A DNA stretch of 64,000 bases from Actinotalea subterranea (GTDB taxonomy: Bacteria; Actinomycetota; Actinomycetes; Actinomycetales; Cellulomonadaceae), in NCBI RefSeq assembly GCF_008364845.1, contig NZ_VTTP01000001.1, positions 581,594 through 645,593 on the forward strand, read 5' to 3'. Below the pieces are notes generated by a model that saw only the letters and a list, made by a program, of their open reading frames with translations, did no database searches and was not told where the DNA came from. The first letter of the stretch is position 1, and every line of letters begins with the position of its first letter. Of the stretch, positions 7,700-16,800 are shown one piece after another. The position numbers were made by a program, and so were the translations under genes.

Positions 7700-9865
7700 T
7701 CAATCCGAGGACGGCCCGGGCGGCGTCGCTGCCAGCGCGGCGCGGAGGTCCGACAAGAACCCCGACACCGGGCCGAGCGTCATCAGGCCGCTGCCGGCAC
7801 CTGCGAGCTCGCCCGAGGCGGGGGCGAGCGCCTCGAGCGCCCGGCGCATCACAGGGACCGATGTGCTGCCGCCGACGTCGATCGCGGCCCGCGCGGCGAG
7901 GCACCACAGGGCCTCGAGGAGATGGTCGTGCGGCGGGTCGGGCACGCCGCGGAGCGCGCCGGCCGCGGCATCGCGCTCGCCGCGGGCCAGGAGCACCAGG
8001 GGGCGCGCCCAGGGCTCGTACGGTCCCCAGTCGAGGTCGTCGAGCGGCGCGGGCAGGCCCCGCTCGACGCGGAGCGCGAGCTGCGCGAGGGCCGGCAGGC
8101 CACGGTCGAGGCCCGGCATCCCGGCCCCGCCCAAGGATGCCGACGCCGCACGGTAGGCGTCGGCCACCTCGTCGACCGGCCGCCGGTGGAGCGCGAGGCG
8201 CAGCGCGCCGTACCAGGCGGTGAAGACGCCGACGAGCGGCGACCCGTGCCGGGCGGCGAGCGCGTCGGCCGCAGCCGCGTGCCTGTCCGCACCGGCGACG
8301 TCCCCGAGCGCTGCGCACGCCTGCATGCGCACCAGGTGGCCGAGGATCTCGTGCGTCGCGAGCTCGTGGCGTGCAGCGACGTCGACCAGCTCGGCGCCGA
8401 GCACGTCCCGCTCGGCCGCGAGGCCGGCCCGGTGGAAGCTCTGGATGAGCACACCGTTGAGCGCGAAGGCGAGGAGCGCCGGGTCGTCGAGGTGTCGCGC
8501 GAGCCGCTCGGCCTCCCGCGCTGCGGCCATGGCGTCGGGGTCGGCCGTCCCCCGCGACTCGACGGCGACCGTCGCCAGCAGGCGGGCGCGCACACGGTCG
8601 CCCGCGTCGTCGGGCAGCCGATGGAGCGCGCGTCGCGCGGCAGCGACGACGAGCGCCGCCTGCTCGGGGTCGTCCGACCGCGTCCAGATCGCGGGCACGT
8701 CGTAGCCGCCGATGACGCGCGCCGCGAGCTCCGGGTCGGCGAGCTCACCCGCCGCCAGGACCGCGGCGAGCCGTTGGTCGCGCGCGGTCTCGAGCCCGCC
8801 ACCCCCGGTGACGGCCAGTGTGCGCAGCAGGTCGACGGACGAGCGCAGCCGCAGCCAGGAGCCGGGGCCGACGGCCTGGTCGTACCGGGCGGTGACCTGC
8901 GCCCACACGCGTCCGGCAGGGTCGTCCCCTGCCTCCGGTCCGCGCCCCGGGCCCCGCCCAGCACCCGGTGCCTCGTCCGGTCCCGGGCCCTGCACCGCAC
9001 CCGGCGCCTCGCGCGGTCCCGAGCCCTCCCGGGCACCCGGCGCCTCGTCCGGTCCCGAGCCCTCCCCGGCACCCGAGCCCTGCCCGGCACCCGGCGCGCC
9101 CGCCGCTGCGACGACGTCCAGGGACGGAGCCTGGCGCAGGATGTCCGTCTCGAGCGCCGTGAGTGCCCGGCCGGGGTCCAGGCCGAGCTCGTCGCGCAGC
9201 AGCGTCCGAGCACGCCGGAGCACGTCGAGCGCCTCACCCTGGCGGCCCGACCGGTAGAGCGCGAGCGCGAGCAGCCGCCACCCCTCCTCACGCCACGGGT
9301 GCGCGGCGACGTGGCCTGCGACCTCCGCAGCGACCTGCGGCGCACGCCCGAGCACGAGGAGGGCGCCGGCGCGCAGCTCGACGGCGTGCAGGCGCAGGTC
9401 GCTCAGCCGCGCCCGCTCGGACTCCGCCCACGGGTGCTCGCCGAGCTCGGCGTACGCCGGGCCGCGCCACAGCGCGAGCGCGTCGTCGAGCGCCGTGAGG
9501 CGTGCCGCCGGTGCGTGGGCGGGGCTGTCGAGCACCGCGCGCTCGAACCGCAGGGCGTCGACCGCCTCAGGGGTGACCCGCAGGGCGTACCCGGCGCCGT
9601 CGGTCACGAGCAGCCGTGGCGGTTGCCGCGGCGCCCGGTCGGGCTCGAGGGCTCGTCGCAGGTCGCCCACGAAGGTGCGGAGGGCACCGACGGCGCCAGG
9701 CGGCGGCTCGTCCCACAGGTCGTCGACGAGCGCCGCGACGGGGACGGTCCGGCCGCGTGCGACGACGAGCCGCGCCAGCACCGCCCGGTGGCGGGGGCCA
9801 CGCAGCGGGACCGCCGCACCGGTGGTGTCCCACGCCGCGACGGGGCCAAGCACACCGAGCTGCAC
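7700..9865 (-). CDS. SARP-type transcriptional regulator (OmpR-like HTH + BTAD)
   Basis: 721 residues. Residues ~1-95 are an OmpR/PhoB-like winged helix (LGPVAAWD at the start, DLWDEPPPGAVGALRTFV in the recognition region). Residues ~100-245 are the bacterial transcriptional activation domain (BTAD) typical of AfsR/SARP proteins, with 'HPWREEGWRLLALALYRSG'. A linker at ~255-320 consists of repeated Gly/Pro/Glu units (GSGPDEAPGAREG), encoded by repetitive DNA at about 8930-9110. The remaining ~390 residues form a helical, TPR-like region without an NB-ARC motif. SARPs activate promoters by binding direct repeats. No biosynthetic cluster is adjacent, so the target is unknown. Gene stands alone on its strand, divergent from the alpha/beta hydrolase. 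Confidence 0.88.
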   Translation of the reverse strand: MQLGVLGPVAAWDTTGAAVPLRGPRHRAVLARLVVARGRTVPVAALVDDLWDEPPPGAVGALRTFVGDLRRALEPDRAPRQPPRLLVTDGAGYALRVTPEAVDALRFERAVLDSPAHAPAARLTALDDALALWRGPAYAELGEHPWAESERARLSDLRLHAVELRAGALLVLGRAPQVAAEVAGHVAAHPWREEGWRLLALALYRSGRQGEALDVLRRARTLLRDELGLDPGRALTALETDILRQAPSLDVVAAAGAPGAGQGSGAGEGSGPDEAPGAREGSGPREAPGAVQGPGPDEAPGAGRGPGRGPEAGDDPAGRVWAQVTARYDQAVGPGSWLRLRSSVDLLRTLAVTGGGGLETARDQRLAAVLAAGELADPELAARVIGGYDVPAIWTRSDDPEQAALVVAAARRALHRLPDDAGDRVRARLLATVAVESRGTADPDAMAAAREAERLARHLDDPALLAFALNGVLIQSFHRAGLAAERDVLGAELVDVAARHELATHEILGHLVRMQACAALGDVAGADRHAAAADALAARHGSPLVGVFTAWYGALRLALHRRPVDEVADAYRAASASLGGAGMPGLDRGLPALAQLALRVERGLPAPLDDLDWGPYEPWARPLVLLARGERDAAAGALRGVPDPPHDHLLEALWCLAARAAIDVGGSTSVPVMRRALEALAPASGELAGAGSGLMTLGPVSGFLSDLRAALAATPPGPSSD

Positions 9866-10026
9866 CGTCCGGCCGTCCCCTCCCGAGAGTGTCGCGCCAG
9901 CCTACGGCGCGGGTCGGCGCCTGGCTCCGGCACCCGGCGCGGGTGCGCTCGGACGGGCCGGGCCTCCGCGGACGTCCGACGTCCAGGGCAGCCGGGCGGC
10001 CGGGGTACCCCGGGCACCCCGGCACC

Positions 10027-10098
10027 CGGGCAGCGCGGGCGGCCCGGGCAGCGCGGGCAGTGCGGGCAGCGCGGGCAGCGCGGGCAGCGCGGGCACTG
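10027..10098. repeat. Eight 9-bp tandem repeats (CGGGCAGCG) in a promoter gap
   Basis: Eight consecutive 9-base units run from 10027 to 10098; five are exactly CGGGCAGCG and the others differ by one to three bases. They occupy the 296-base gap between the divergent SARP and alpha/beta hydrolase genes, ending 63 bases before the hydrolase start. A 9-base unit makes the array length-variable through slippage and it could affect expression of the flanking genes. No other feature was recognised in 9866-10161. Confidence 0.8.
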
Positions 10099-10161
10099 AC
10101 CGGATGCTGATCGACCGCTGCGAGCCTGGTCGGACCACCCCGCACACAGGAGGACCTCCCG

Positions 10162-11049
10162 ATGACCCGCTCGACCCCCACGATCCCCGGCTTCGACCAC
10201 CGCATGGTGCAGGTGGCCGACGACGTCCGGCTCAACGTCGCAGTCGGCGGCTCTGGCCCCGCCGTCGTGCTGCTCCACGGCTTCCCCCAGACCCACCTGA
10301 TGTGGCGTCACGTCGCGGCCGCCCTGAGCACCGACCACACCGTCGTGTGCCCGGACCTGCGCGGGTACGGCGACAGCGACAAGCCCGCGGCGACGACGGA
10401 CGACGTGTACTCCAAGCGCACGATGGGCGACGACGTCGTCGCACTCGCCGCCGCGCTCGGTCACGAGACGTTCGCGCTCGTCGGGCACGACCGGGGCGCA
10501 CTGGTCGCGTTCCGGACGGCGATGGACCACCCCGGGACCGTGACGCACCTCGCGAGCCTGGACGTGCTGCCGACCCTGGACATGTGGGACGTGATGCACG
10601 GGACGTCCGCGGCGGTCGGCTTCCACCTGTACCTCATGGCACAGCCCCCGGGCCTGCCGGAGGCGATGATCGCGAGCAGCGCGGACGCGTTCTTCGGCCA
10701 CTTCCTCGACGCGTGGACCGCGTCACCGGACGCCATCCCGGCCGATCACCGGGACGCCTACCTGCGGGCCAGCGCCGCCGCCGTCCCGTCGATCGTGGCC
10801 GACTACCGCGCGTCCGCGGGCATCGACGTGGTGCACGACCAGGCGGACCTCGACGCGGGCCGACGCCTCCAGATGCCCGTGACCGTGGTCCAGCAGGACT
10901 GGGGCTCGGCACTCGGGTTCGACGCCGCGGCGATCTGGGGACGATGGGCACCGGACCTCACGCACCTGACGACGCGGGCAGGGCACTTCATGGCCGAGGA
11001 GGCCCCGGCGGAGATCACGTCCGCGATCCGCGACCTGCTGCGACGCTGA
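10162..11049 (+). CDS. Alpha/beta hydrolase, epoxide hydrolase/haloacetate dehalogenase-like
   Basis: 295 residues, ATG preceded by a perfect AGGAGG ribosome site. The HGFPQTHLMWRHV oxyanion segment (residues 39-51), nucleophile elbow GHDRGA (Asp110) and late His (near residue 275, AGHFMAEEAP) give a complete Asp-His catalytic pair of the soluble epoxide hydrolase/dehalogenase branch. Fluoroacetate dehalogenases have Arg at the positions one and four after the nucleophile; here the first Arg (111) is kept but the second is Leu114, so true fluoroacetate dehalogenase activity is doubtful. Cytoplasmic, single-gene unit. Substrate unknown. It converges on the sugar dehydrogenase gene with a 26-base gap. 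Confidence 0.88.
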   Translation: MTRSTPTIPGFDHRMVQVADDVRLNVAVGGSGPAVVLLHGFPQTHLMWRHVAAALSTDHTVVCPDLRGYGDSDKPAATTDDVYSKRTMGDDVVALAAALGHETFALVGHDRGALVAFRTAMDHPGTVTHLASLDVLPTLDMWDVMHGTSAAVGFHLYLMAQPPGLPEAMIASSADAFFGHFLDAWTASPDAIPADHRDAYLRASAAAVPSIVADYRASAGIDVVHDQADLDAGRRLQMPVTVVQQDWGSALGFDAAAIWGRWAPDLTHLTTRAGHFMAEEAPAEITSAIRDLLRR

Positions 11050-11075
11050 CCCGCCGCGCGGCCGCCCCGGAGGCG

Positions 11076-12233
11076 TCAGGGCTCGAGCGGCACCCGCAGC
11101 ACGCGGTCGTCGCCGGCCTTCGGGGCGGCACGCCCGTCAGTGTTCTGGGTGACGAACCAGAGCGTCCCGTCGGGTGCGAGGGTCACGTCCCGCAGGCGTC
11201 CGTAGCGGCCCGCGTACAGGTCCGTCGCGGTGCCGAGGTCGACCGTCGGCACGGCACGCAGCACCTGGCCGCGCAGGTTGGCGACGTAGACGGTGCCGCC
11301 GACGACGGCGATGCCGCTCGGGCTCGCCGAGGAGGGCGGCCACTGCTGGACGGGGTCGACGAAGCGCGCGTCGCCCGCCATCCCCTCGACGACGGGCCAC
11401 CCGTAGTTGCCGCCCGCGACGACGACGTTGAGCTCGTCCCAGGTGTCCTGCCCGAGCTCGCTCGCGAGCATCGTCCCGTCGTCCGCCCAGGCCAGGCCCT
11501 GGACGTTGCGGTGGCCCCAGCTGAAGACGAGCGACCCGGCCACGGGGTTGTCGGCGGGGACCTCGCCGTCCGGCGTCATGCGCAGGATCTTCCCGGCGAG
11601 CGACCCGACGTCCTGGGCGTCGCCGGGGACCCCCGCGTCGCCCGTGCCCGCGTAGAGCATGCCGTCGGGGCCGAACGCGATCCGGCCACCGTTGTGGTTC
11701 CCGGCGGACGGCAGCCCCTCGACGACCACCTCCGCGGCGCCGAGCGCCAGCGCCCCCGCGGATCCTGTGAGGTCGTGCCGCAGGATCCGGTTGCCGTCGG
11801 CGCCCGTGGAGTAGGAGAACAGCCGGCCCCGCTCGTCGACGGCCAGGCCGAGCAGACCGCCCTCGCCCCGCGCGACGACGCCGTCGACCACGCCCACCTC
11901 GCGCACCGTCCCGTCGTCGAGGACCTCGAGGACGCGTCCCGTGTCGCGCTCGCTGACGAGCGGCGTGCCATCGAGGAACGCGACCGACCAGGGCGTGGTG
12001 AGGCCCGTGGTGACGTCCACCGGCTCCCCCACGGGCAGCCGGGCGGGAGGTGCGCTCGTCGCGGGAGCCGGCTCGTCGGGCCCCGTCGCGCCCGAGCCGG
12101 TGGTCTGCGCCGAGGCGGAGGGGGCCGTCGGAGGGCCGGCGTCGGCGCAGGCGGCGAGCGTGAGGACGAGCAGCGCTGCGACGGCCGGGGCCCTGCCCGC
12201 TCGTCCTGCGCCCCTGGCGACGCGGCTGCTCAC
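11076..12233 (-). CDS. PQQ-dependent sugar dehydrogenase-like lipoprotein (soluble GDH family)
   Basis: 385 residues from GTG 12233, with GGAG just upstream; an in-frame GTG at 12266 is an alternative start. The N-terminus has arginines, a hydrophobic core and the lipobox LAAC, then a Ser/Ala/Pro/Thr-rich linker, so the protein should be anchored on the outer face of the membrane. The main domain is the six-bladed GSDH/Hedgehog-interacting-like propeller: 'TTPWSVAFLDG', 'GEGGLLGLAVD', 'NHNGGRIAFGPDGMLY', 'GHRNVQGLAW' and 'ELGQDTWDELN' are hallmark segments of PQQ sugar dehydrogenases and Yli-type aldose dehydrogenases. Such enzymes oxidise aldoses outside the cell; substrate here is unknown. 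Confidence 0.9.
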   Translation of the reverse strand: MSSRVARGAGRAGRAPAVAALLVLTLAACADAGPPTAPSASAQTTGSGATGPDEPAPATSAPPARLPVGEPVDVTTGLTTPWSVAFLDGTPLVSERDTGRVLEVLDDGTVREVGVVDGVVARGEGGLLGLAVDERGRLFSYSTGADGNRILRHDLTGSAGALALGAAEVVVEGLPSAGNHNGGRIAFGPDGMLYAGTGDAGVPGDAQDVGSLAGKILRMTPDGEVPADNPVAGSLVFSWGHRNVQGLAWADDGTMLASELGQDTWDELNVVVAGGNYGWPVVEGMAGDARFVDPVQQWPPSSASPSGIAVVGGTVYVANLRGQVLRAVPTVDLGTATDLYAGRYGRLRDVTLAPDGTLWFVTQNTDGRAAPKAGDDRVLRVPLEP

Positions 12234-12447
12234 ACGGCGCTCCGTCCCGTGCTGGTCGGGCTTGACGTGGTCCTGCCGACCGTACGCCCGGGTGGCTGTG
12301 ACCGCGCGGCCGACGGGCGTCCGGCGCACCCGAGCGTCAGGCGTCCCCCGTCCGGGTGAGCGCGCCGACGCGTGCCGCGTGTCGCCCGTCTCGTGCGCCC
12401 CGCGCGACTGCGGTGCCTGGGAGGGTCGGGGCGGACGAGAGGACACC

Positions 12448-13062
12448 GTGAGCGAGACGTACCCCAGCCCCGCAGGCACCGGACGACCCGCGGGGCCCGA
12501 AGGCCCGGCAGTCACGCACCGCCCGGCAGGCCCGCACGGCCCCGCAAGCCCGCACGGCCCCGCAAGCCCGCACGGCCCCGCAAGCCCGCCGTGGCCGTCG
12601 GCGTCTCCGGACCGCCCCGTCCGACGCGCGGCGTTCGAGGCGTTGATCGTCAACCTGCACTGCCTCTGGATGCTGACGTCGCTGGTCGTCCTCGCCTGGG
12701 GCGTCGCGTGGGTCACGCCCTACACGGCCGAGCCGAGCGTCGGCGTCCTGGTGTGGGCGGTGCACATGGCGGCACTCGTCGTCGTCGGGTACCCGCTCGG
12801 CGTGGGCATCTGCGTGGCGCTGCCGCCGCAGGTGTCGCGGACGACGGCGTCGCTCGTGTTCGCGGGCGTCGGTGCGGTCGCCGGGTTCCTCCTGGTCGTG
12901 GTGCTGCTCGGCGCAGCAGCCCTGATCTGGTTCGTCGCCGGCGGCGTCGTCGCAGGCTCCGCCCGCGCCCTGGCGCACGGCCAGATCCTCGCCTGGCGAT
13001 CGAGGCGCGTGCGGCCCGGCGCGCTCAGCGCCCCCGCGTTCGAGGTCCGCGCCAGGCCCTGA
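12448..13062 (+). CDS. Small membrane protein with a Pro/Gly/His repeat N-terminus
   Basis: 204 residues from GTG 12448 (GAGAGGA upstream). The first ~55 residues are a disordered Pro-Ala-Gly-His segment containing three copies of the hexapeptide PHGPAS. Four hydrophobic segments follow (around residues 72-95, 100-122, 135-158 and 160-180), and the C-terminus is basic. No enzymatic motif is visible. It is divergent from the PQQ dehydrogenase gene (gap 214 bases, with no clear promoter found) and converges with dps. I do not recognise a family; its function is unknown. Confidence 0.7.
   Translation: MSETYPSPAGTGRPAGPEGPAVTHRPAGPHGPASPHGPASPHGPASPPWPSASPDRPVRRAAFEALIVNLHCLWMLTSLVVLAWGVAWVTPYTAEPSVGVLVWAVHMAALVVVGYPLGVGICVALPPQVSRTTASLVFAGVGAVAGFLLVVVLLGAAALIWFVAGGVVAGSARALAHGQILAWRSRRVRPGALSAPAFEVRARP
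12531..12584. repeat. Three perfect 18-bp tandem repeats inside a coding region
   Basis: The 18-base unit CCCGCACGGCCCCGCAAG is repeated exactly at 12531-12548, 12549-12566 and 12567-12584, encoding PHGPAS three times. Base-perfect repetition in a coding sequence indicates recent expansion or ongoing homogenisation. Confidence 0.9.
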
Positions 13063-13104
13063 GGCGATGGCCTGCGCGAGGAGGCAGACGCGGGGCCAGG
13101 GCCG

Positions 13105-13575
13105 TCAGCGCTCGGCCTGGAACATCCAGAGGTGCTTCTCGAGGGCTGCGGTGATGCCGATGAGGAGGTCCTGGCTGATGACGTCGGTGTCCGCGGTCTC
13201 CGCGACCGCGTCGCGGAGCCGCCCGATCGCCGCGAGCAGCGCCTCGACGAAGTACGGCACGGTGTCGACGTCCTTGACGAGACCCGCCGGGTGCTCGGGC
13301 AGTGCCGAGTCGCGGGCGACCGTCGCGGCACGCCCGTCCGGGACGACGCCGATGGTCACGGCGCGCTCGGCGACGTCGTCGGCGAAGAGCCGGACGGCGT
13401 CGACGACCTCGTCGAGCTGCAGGTGCAGGCTGCGGAACCCGCGACCGACGAGGTTCCAGTGCGCCTGCTTCGCGACGAGGCTCAGGTCGACGAGGTCCGC
13501 GAGCACGCGGTTGAGGGCCGCGCCCGTGGCGGCCTTGGCGGCCTCGTCGAGCGGGCTCGTGGTGCCTGTGATCAT
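13105..13575 (-). CDS. dps: Dps-family ferritin-like DNA-protection protein
   Basis: 156 residues; ATG preceded by GGGAGGA. Dps proteins form dodecamers that oxidise and store iron and protect DNA in starvation or oxidative stress. The inter-subunit ferroxidase ligands are all present with family spacing: His39 (KQAHWN), His51 (SLHLQLDE), Asp66 and Glu70 (FADDVAE). Length fits the family, with no long N- or C-terminal DNA-binding tail. It is a single gene converging with the small membrane protein; the gap upstream (13576-13832) contains CCGACC-type short repeats and the terminator of the preceding glycosidase operon, and no clear promoter could be assigned. Confidence 0.95.
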   Translation of the reverse strand: MITGTTSPLDEAAKAATGAALNRVLADLVDLSLVAKQAHWNLVGRGFRSLHLQLDEVVDAVRLFADDVAERAVTIGVVPDGRAATVARDSALPEHPAGLVKDVDTVPYFVEALLAAIGRLRDAVAETADTDVISQDLLIGITAALEKHLWMFQAER

Positions 13576-13775
13576 GGTGGATCCTCCCGGTCTCCGGTCC
13601 CGCCACGTGGCGGCAGGTCCCACGCCGACCCTAGCCATCCTCGCGCAGGCGAGGCAGTGCTCCGCCGACCCGCCTGGCCGACCCGCGCCGCCTGGCCGAC
13701 CCACGCCGCACGACCGACCCACGCCACCCGTCCGGCACGCGGCCCGGCCTCACCGTCCACGGCGCTGCCCGGACG

Positions 13776-13815
13776 CGGCGGCGCCCGGTCCGGAGGAGCG
13801 GACCGGGCGCCGCCG
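13776..13815 (-). terminator. Strong hairpin terminator of the glycosidase operon
   Basis: A 17-bp perfect stem (13776-13792 with 13799-13815) and a 6-base loop GAGGAG lie 17 bases after the GH43 gene stop codon. There is no T-tract, as is usual for GC-rich actinobacterial terminators. Confidence 0.8.
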
Positions 13816-13832
13816 TCAGGCCGGCCGTCCCT

Positions 13833-16800
13833 TCAGTCGAACCACGACCCCACGTGGTCCCACCACGACCAGCTCTTCTTGGGCCGCACCTCGTCGGTCG
13901 GCTCGGAGGTCGCCGCCGCGGCGACGAGGCCGGGGCCGTACCCCGTGACCCGGACGGTGATCCGCGCCCCCTCGTGAGCGTCGGTCAGCTCGAGCTCGCG
14001 CCCGTCGGCACCGGCGAGCGGCACGCCGTCGGCGTACCAGGCGTACGCGTACCGCACGTCCTGCGGCGCCCAGCCGTCGGTCACGGCACGCAGGGTGCGC
14101 CCGACCTTCGCGGAGCCGGCGACGGTGACCTCACCGGGCACGACGGTGGTCGCCGGCGTGCAGTCGGTGGGGTCGGCGCGGAACGCCCAGGACACGGCCT
14201 GCGGCCCGTCGGCGAACGTGAACCCGTCGGCCGGGGTCGCGAGGAGCGTGACCGTCGCGCCGAGCGCGATCTCGACGGTGCCCTGGACGGCCTCGCCGTC
14301 GACCGTCCACGTCACGCCCTCGACGCCGGGCACGGCCACCAAGGCCGGGCCGGGCTCGCCGGCGACGCACGTGGGCGCGGTGAGCACCGGCGCGGTCGGG
14401 GTGACGGGCACGTCCACGGCGGGGCACTGCGGCGGCGTGAACGTCGTCGCCCACTCGATGGTCGCGGCGTCGTCGAGCACGTACCCATCCGCTGCCTCGG
14501 CCGTGACCGTGACGGTCGCGTCCGCCGCGACCTCGACGGTCCCGCTGACGACCCCGCCGTCGATCCGGTAGACGACGCCCAGAGTGGTCGGCACGATGAC
14601 GCGCGCCGGGTCGGGCTCGCCGTCAGTGCAGGTCAGCGCGGGCTCGAACACAGGCGCGGCGGGTGTGACGGCGTCGTCGGCCCCGCCTGCGGCCATGACC
14701 TGCCACTCGCGGATGCCGACCGAGCCCTGCCCGGCCTGCTCGCCCCAGGACTGCGCGACGACGCGCAGCGCCCTCGTCGTGACGGGCTCGAACGAGACGG
14801 GGGCGAACCCGTCGCTCGTGCGGCCGTACGTGCTGCCCTCGGTCAGCGTGACGTCGTGCCACGTCTCCCCGTCCGCGTCCAGGTGCTGGAGCACCCAGCT
14901 GCGCGGCGCGATGAGGCCCTCGTTCGCCGTGTCCTCGACGTTCTGGTACCACCAGACGCCCACCTGGTCCACGGTCACGTCGAAGTCCCAGGTGAGGCGC
15001 GCCCACTGCTCACCGACCCGGTCCCACGTGCCCCAGCTCGCGCCGTACTTGGACGCGTCGTCCTCGAGGACGCCGTTGGTGCCGTCGTTGAGGCCCGCGA
15101 CGGTCTCCCATCCGGACGTGAACGAGGCCGTCGGCGTCGCGTACGGCGCCACGTTGCCCGTGAGCTGTGCACCGTCGGCGAGCGGGACCTGGATGGTCGC
15201 CGTGGCGACGTTGCCGGCCAGGTCACGGGCCCGGATCGCGAGCTCGTGGGGCAGCGCGTCGGGCGCCTCGACCACGTCGCCGGGCTCGGCCGGCACCCAG
15301 GCGCCGACGCCGTCGAACCGGTGCTCGACGGCGGCGAGCCCGGACAGGGCGTCCGACGCCGACACCGTGACGCCGCGCGTCGCCGCGTCGAGAGCCCCTG
15401 CGACCTCGGGGGCCGTGGTGTCGACCTTCACGGTGCGCGCCACCTCGTCGGACGTGTTGCCCGCGGAGTCGGTCGCCCGGCCGGTCACTGTCGTCTCGCC
15501 CTCGCCGGTGACCGCGACGTCCACGTGCCGCACGGCCTCGGTTGCGGTCCAGGCGCCGTCGCCGACGCGCGTCTCGACGGTCGTGAGGTAGTCGGTCTCG
15601 TCGTCGGCCGCGACGCGTACGGTCACGGGTGAGGAGAACCAGCCGTCCGTGCCGGTGGTGCCCGACGCCGACGCGGTGACCACGGGTGCGGTCGTGTCCT
15701 CGCCGCCCGGGTCGACGGTGCCGCCGACCTCGACCGTCGCGGTCACGTACCCGCCTGCCTGGCCGGCGGCACGCCCCTCGACGGTGATCGTCCCGGCGGT
15801 GGCGACGTCCTCGGCCGCGACGTCACGCCAGGTCACGGGCACCCACTGCGTCGTCCCGCCGAAGGGCAGGCGCACGGCGGGCGGCAGGTCGGGGAGCTGC
15901 CCGACGGGTGTCGCGAGCGCGACCCCGGCGAGCTCGTCGGCCTGGACGCCGTGGACCTCCCACTCGGAGACGGACACCGAGTGCACGTACTGCCCGGCCT
16001 CCTCACCGTTCACGGTGAGCCGCAGGGCCGTGGTCGTGACCGGCTCGAACGCGACGTCGTGCCACGCGTCCGTCCCCGTGGGGTAGGTCGCCGCCTCGAC
16101 GGGCTGCCACTCACCGGCCGCGTCGCGGTACTCGACCTGCCACGACGCGGGCGGGCGGATCCAGTTCGCGTCGCGGTGGAACTGGATGCCGACGCCGTCG
16201 GTGCGCACGGGCACGTCCCACGCGTACATCAGCCAGTCGGACGCCACGGTGCTCGCGGTCCCGCGGTAGTTGCCCCACTGGTCGGGCGGCAGCAGCGCGG
16301 TCAGCGCACGGCCGTCGTTGAGGGCTCCCACGCGCATGGGCGGTGTCTCGGTGAACGACGCCGACACCTCGGCGTCGACCGCGAGGTTCTCGGTGAGCCG
16401 GTACGCGGGGTCGTCGGCGCGCGTCTGCCGGACGGGCAGGATGCGGTCGCCGTCCCACTCGACCCGGTCGATCGCGACCGACCGGCGGAAGTGGCCGCCG
16501 CCGACGGCGTCCTTCGTGTGGTACGTCAGGTACCAGGCGCCGTCGAGCTCGACGAGCGAGGGGTGCATGGTCGTCGCTGACGTCCCGCCGAGGATGATGC
16601 CCTGGTACTGCCACGGCCCCTTCGGGTTGTCGGCGGTCGCGTACGCGACGCACGCCTGGTAGTTGGACGGCGTGCAGTCGCTGCCGCCGCGCTTCCAGTC
16701 GTACGCGAGGTAGTAGGTGCCTTCACGCTCGAAGACCCACGGCGCCTCGTAGAAGTCGTCGAGGCCGCTCAGCGTCGTGATGTCGCCGCGCAGCGCCGTC

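Noticed and set aside
7700-9865. SARP gene as sign of an antibiotic biosynthetic cluster
   Set aside because: Neighbours are an alpha/beta hydrolase, sugar dehydrogenase and a small unknown gene; no polyketide, peptide-synthetase or tailoring genes.
10027-10098. Possible CRISPR array
   Set aside because: Repeat unit is 9 bases with no spacers, and no cas gene is near.
10162-11049. Fluoroacetate dehalogenase
   Set aside because: The second active-site Arg of those enzymes (four positions after the nucleophile) is Leu here, so a broader hydrolase call is safer.
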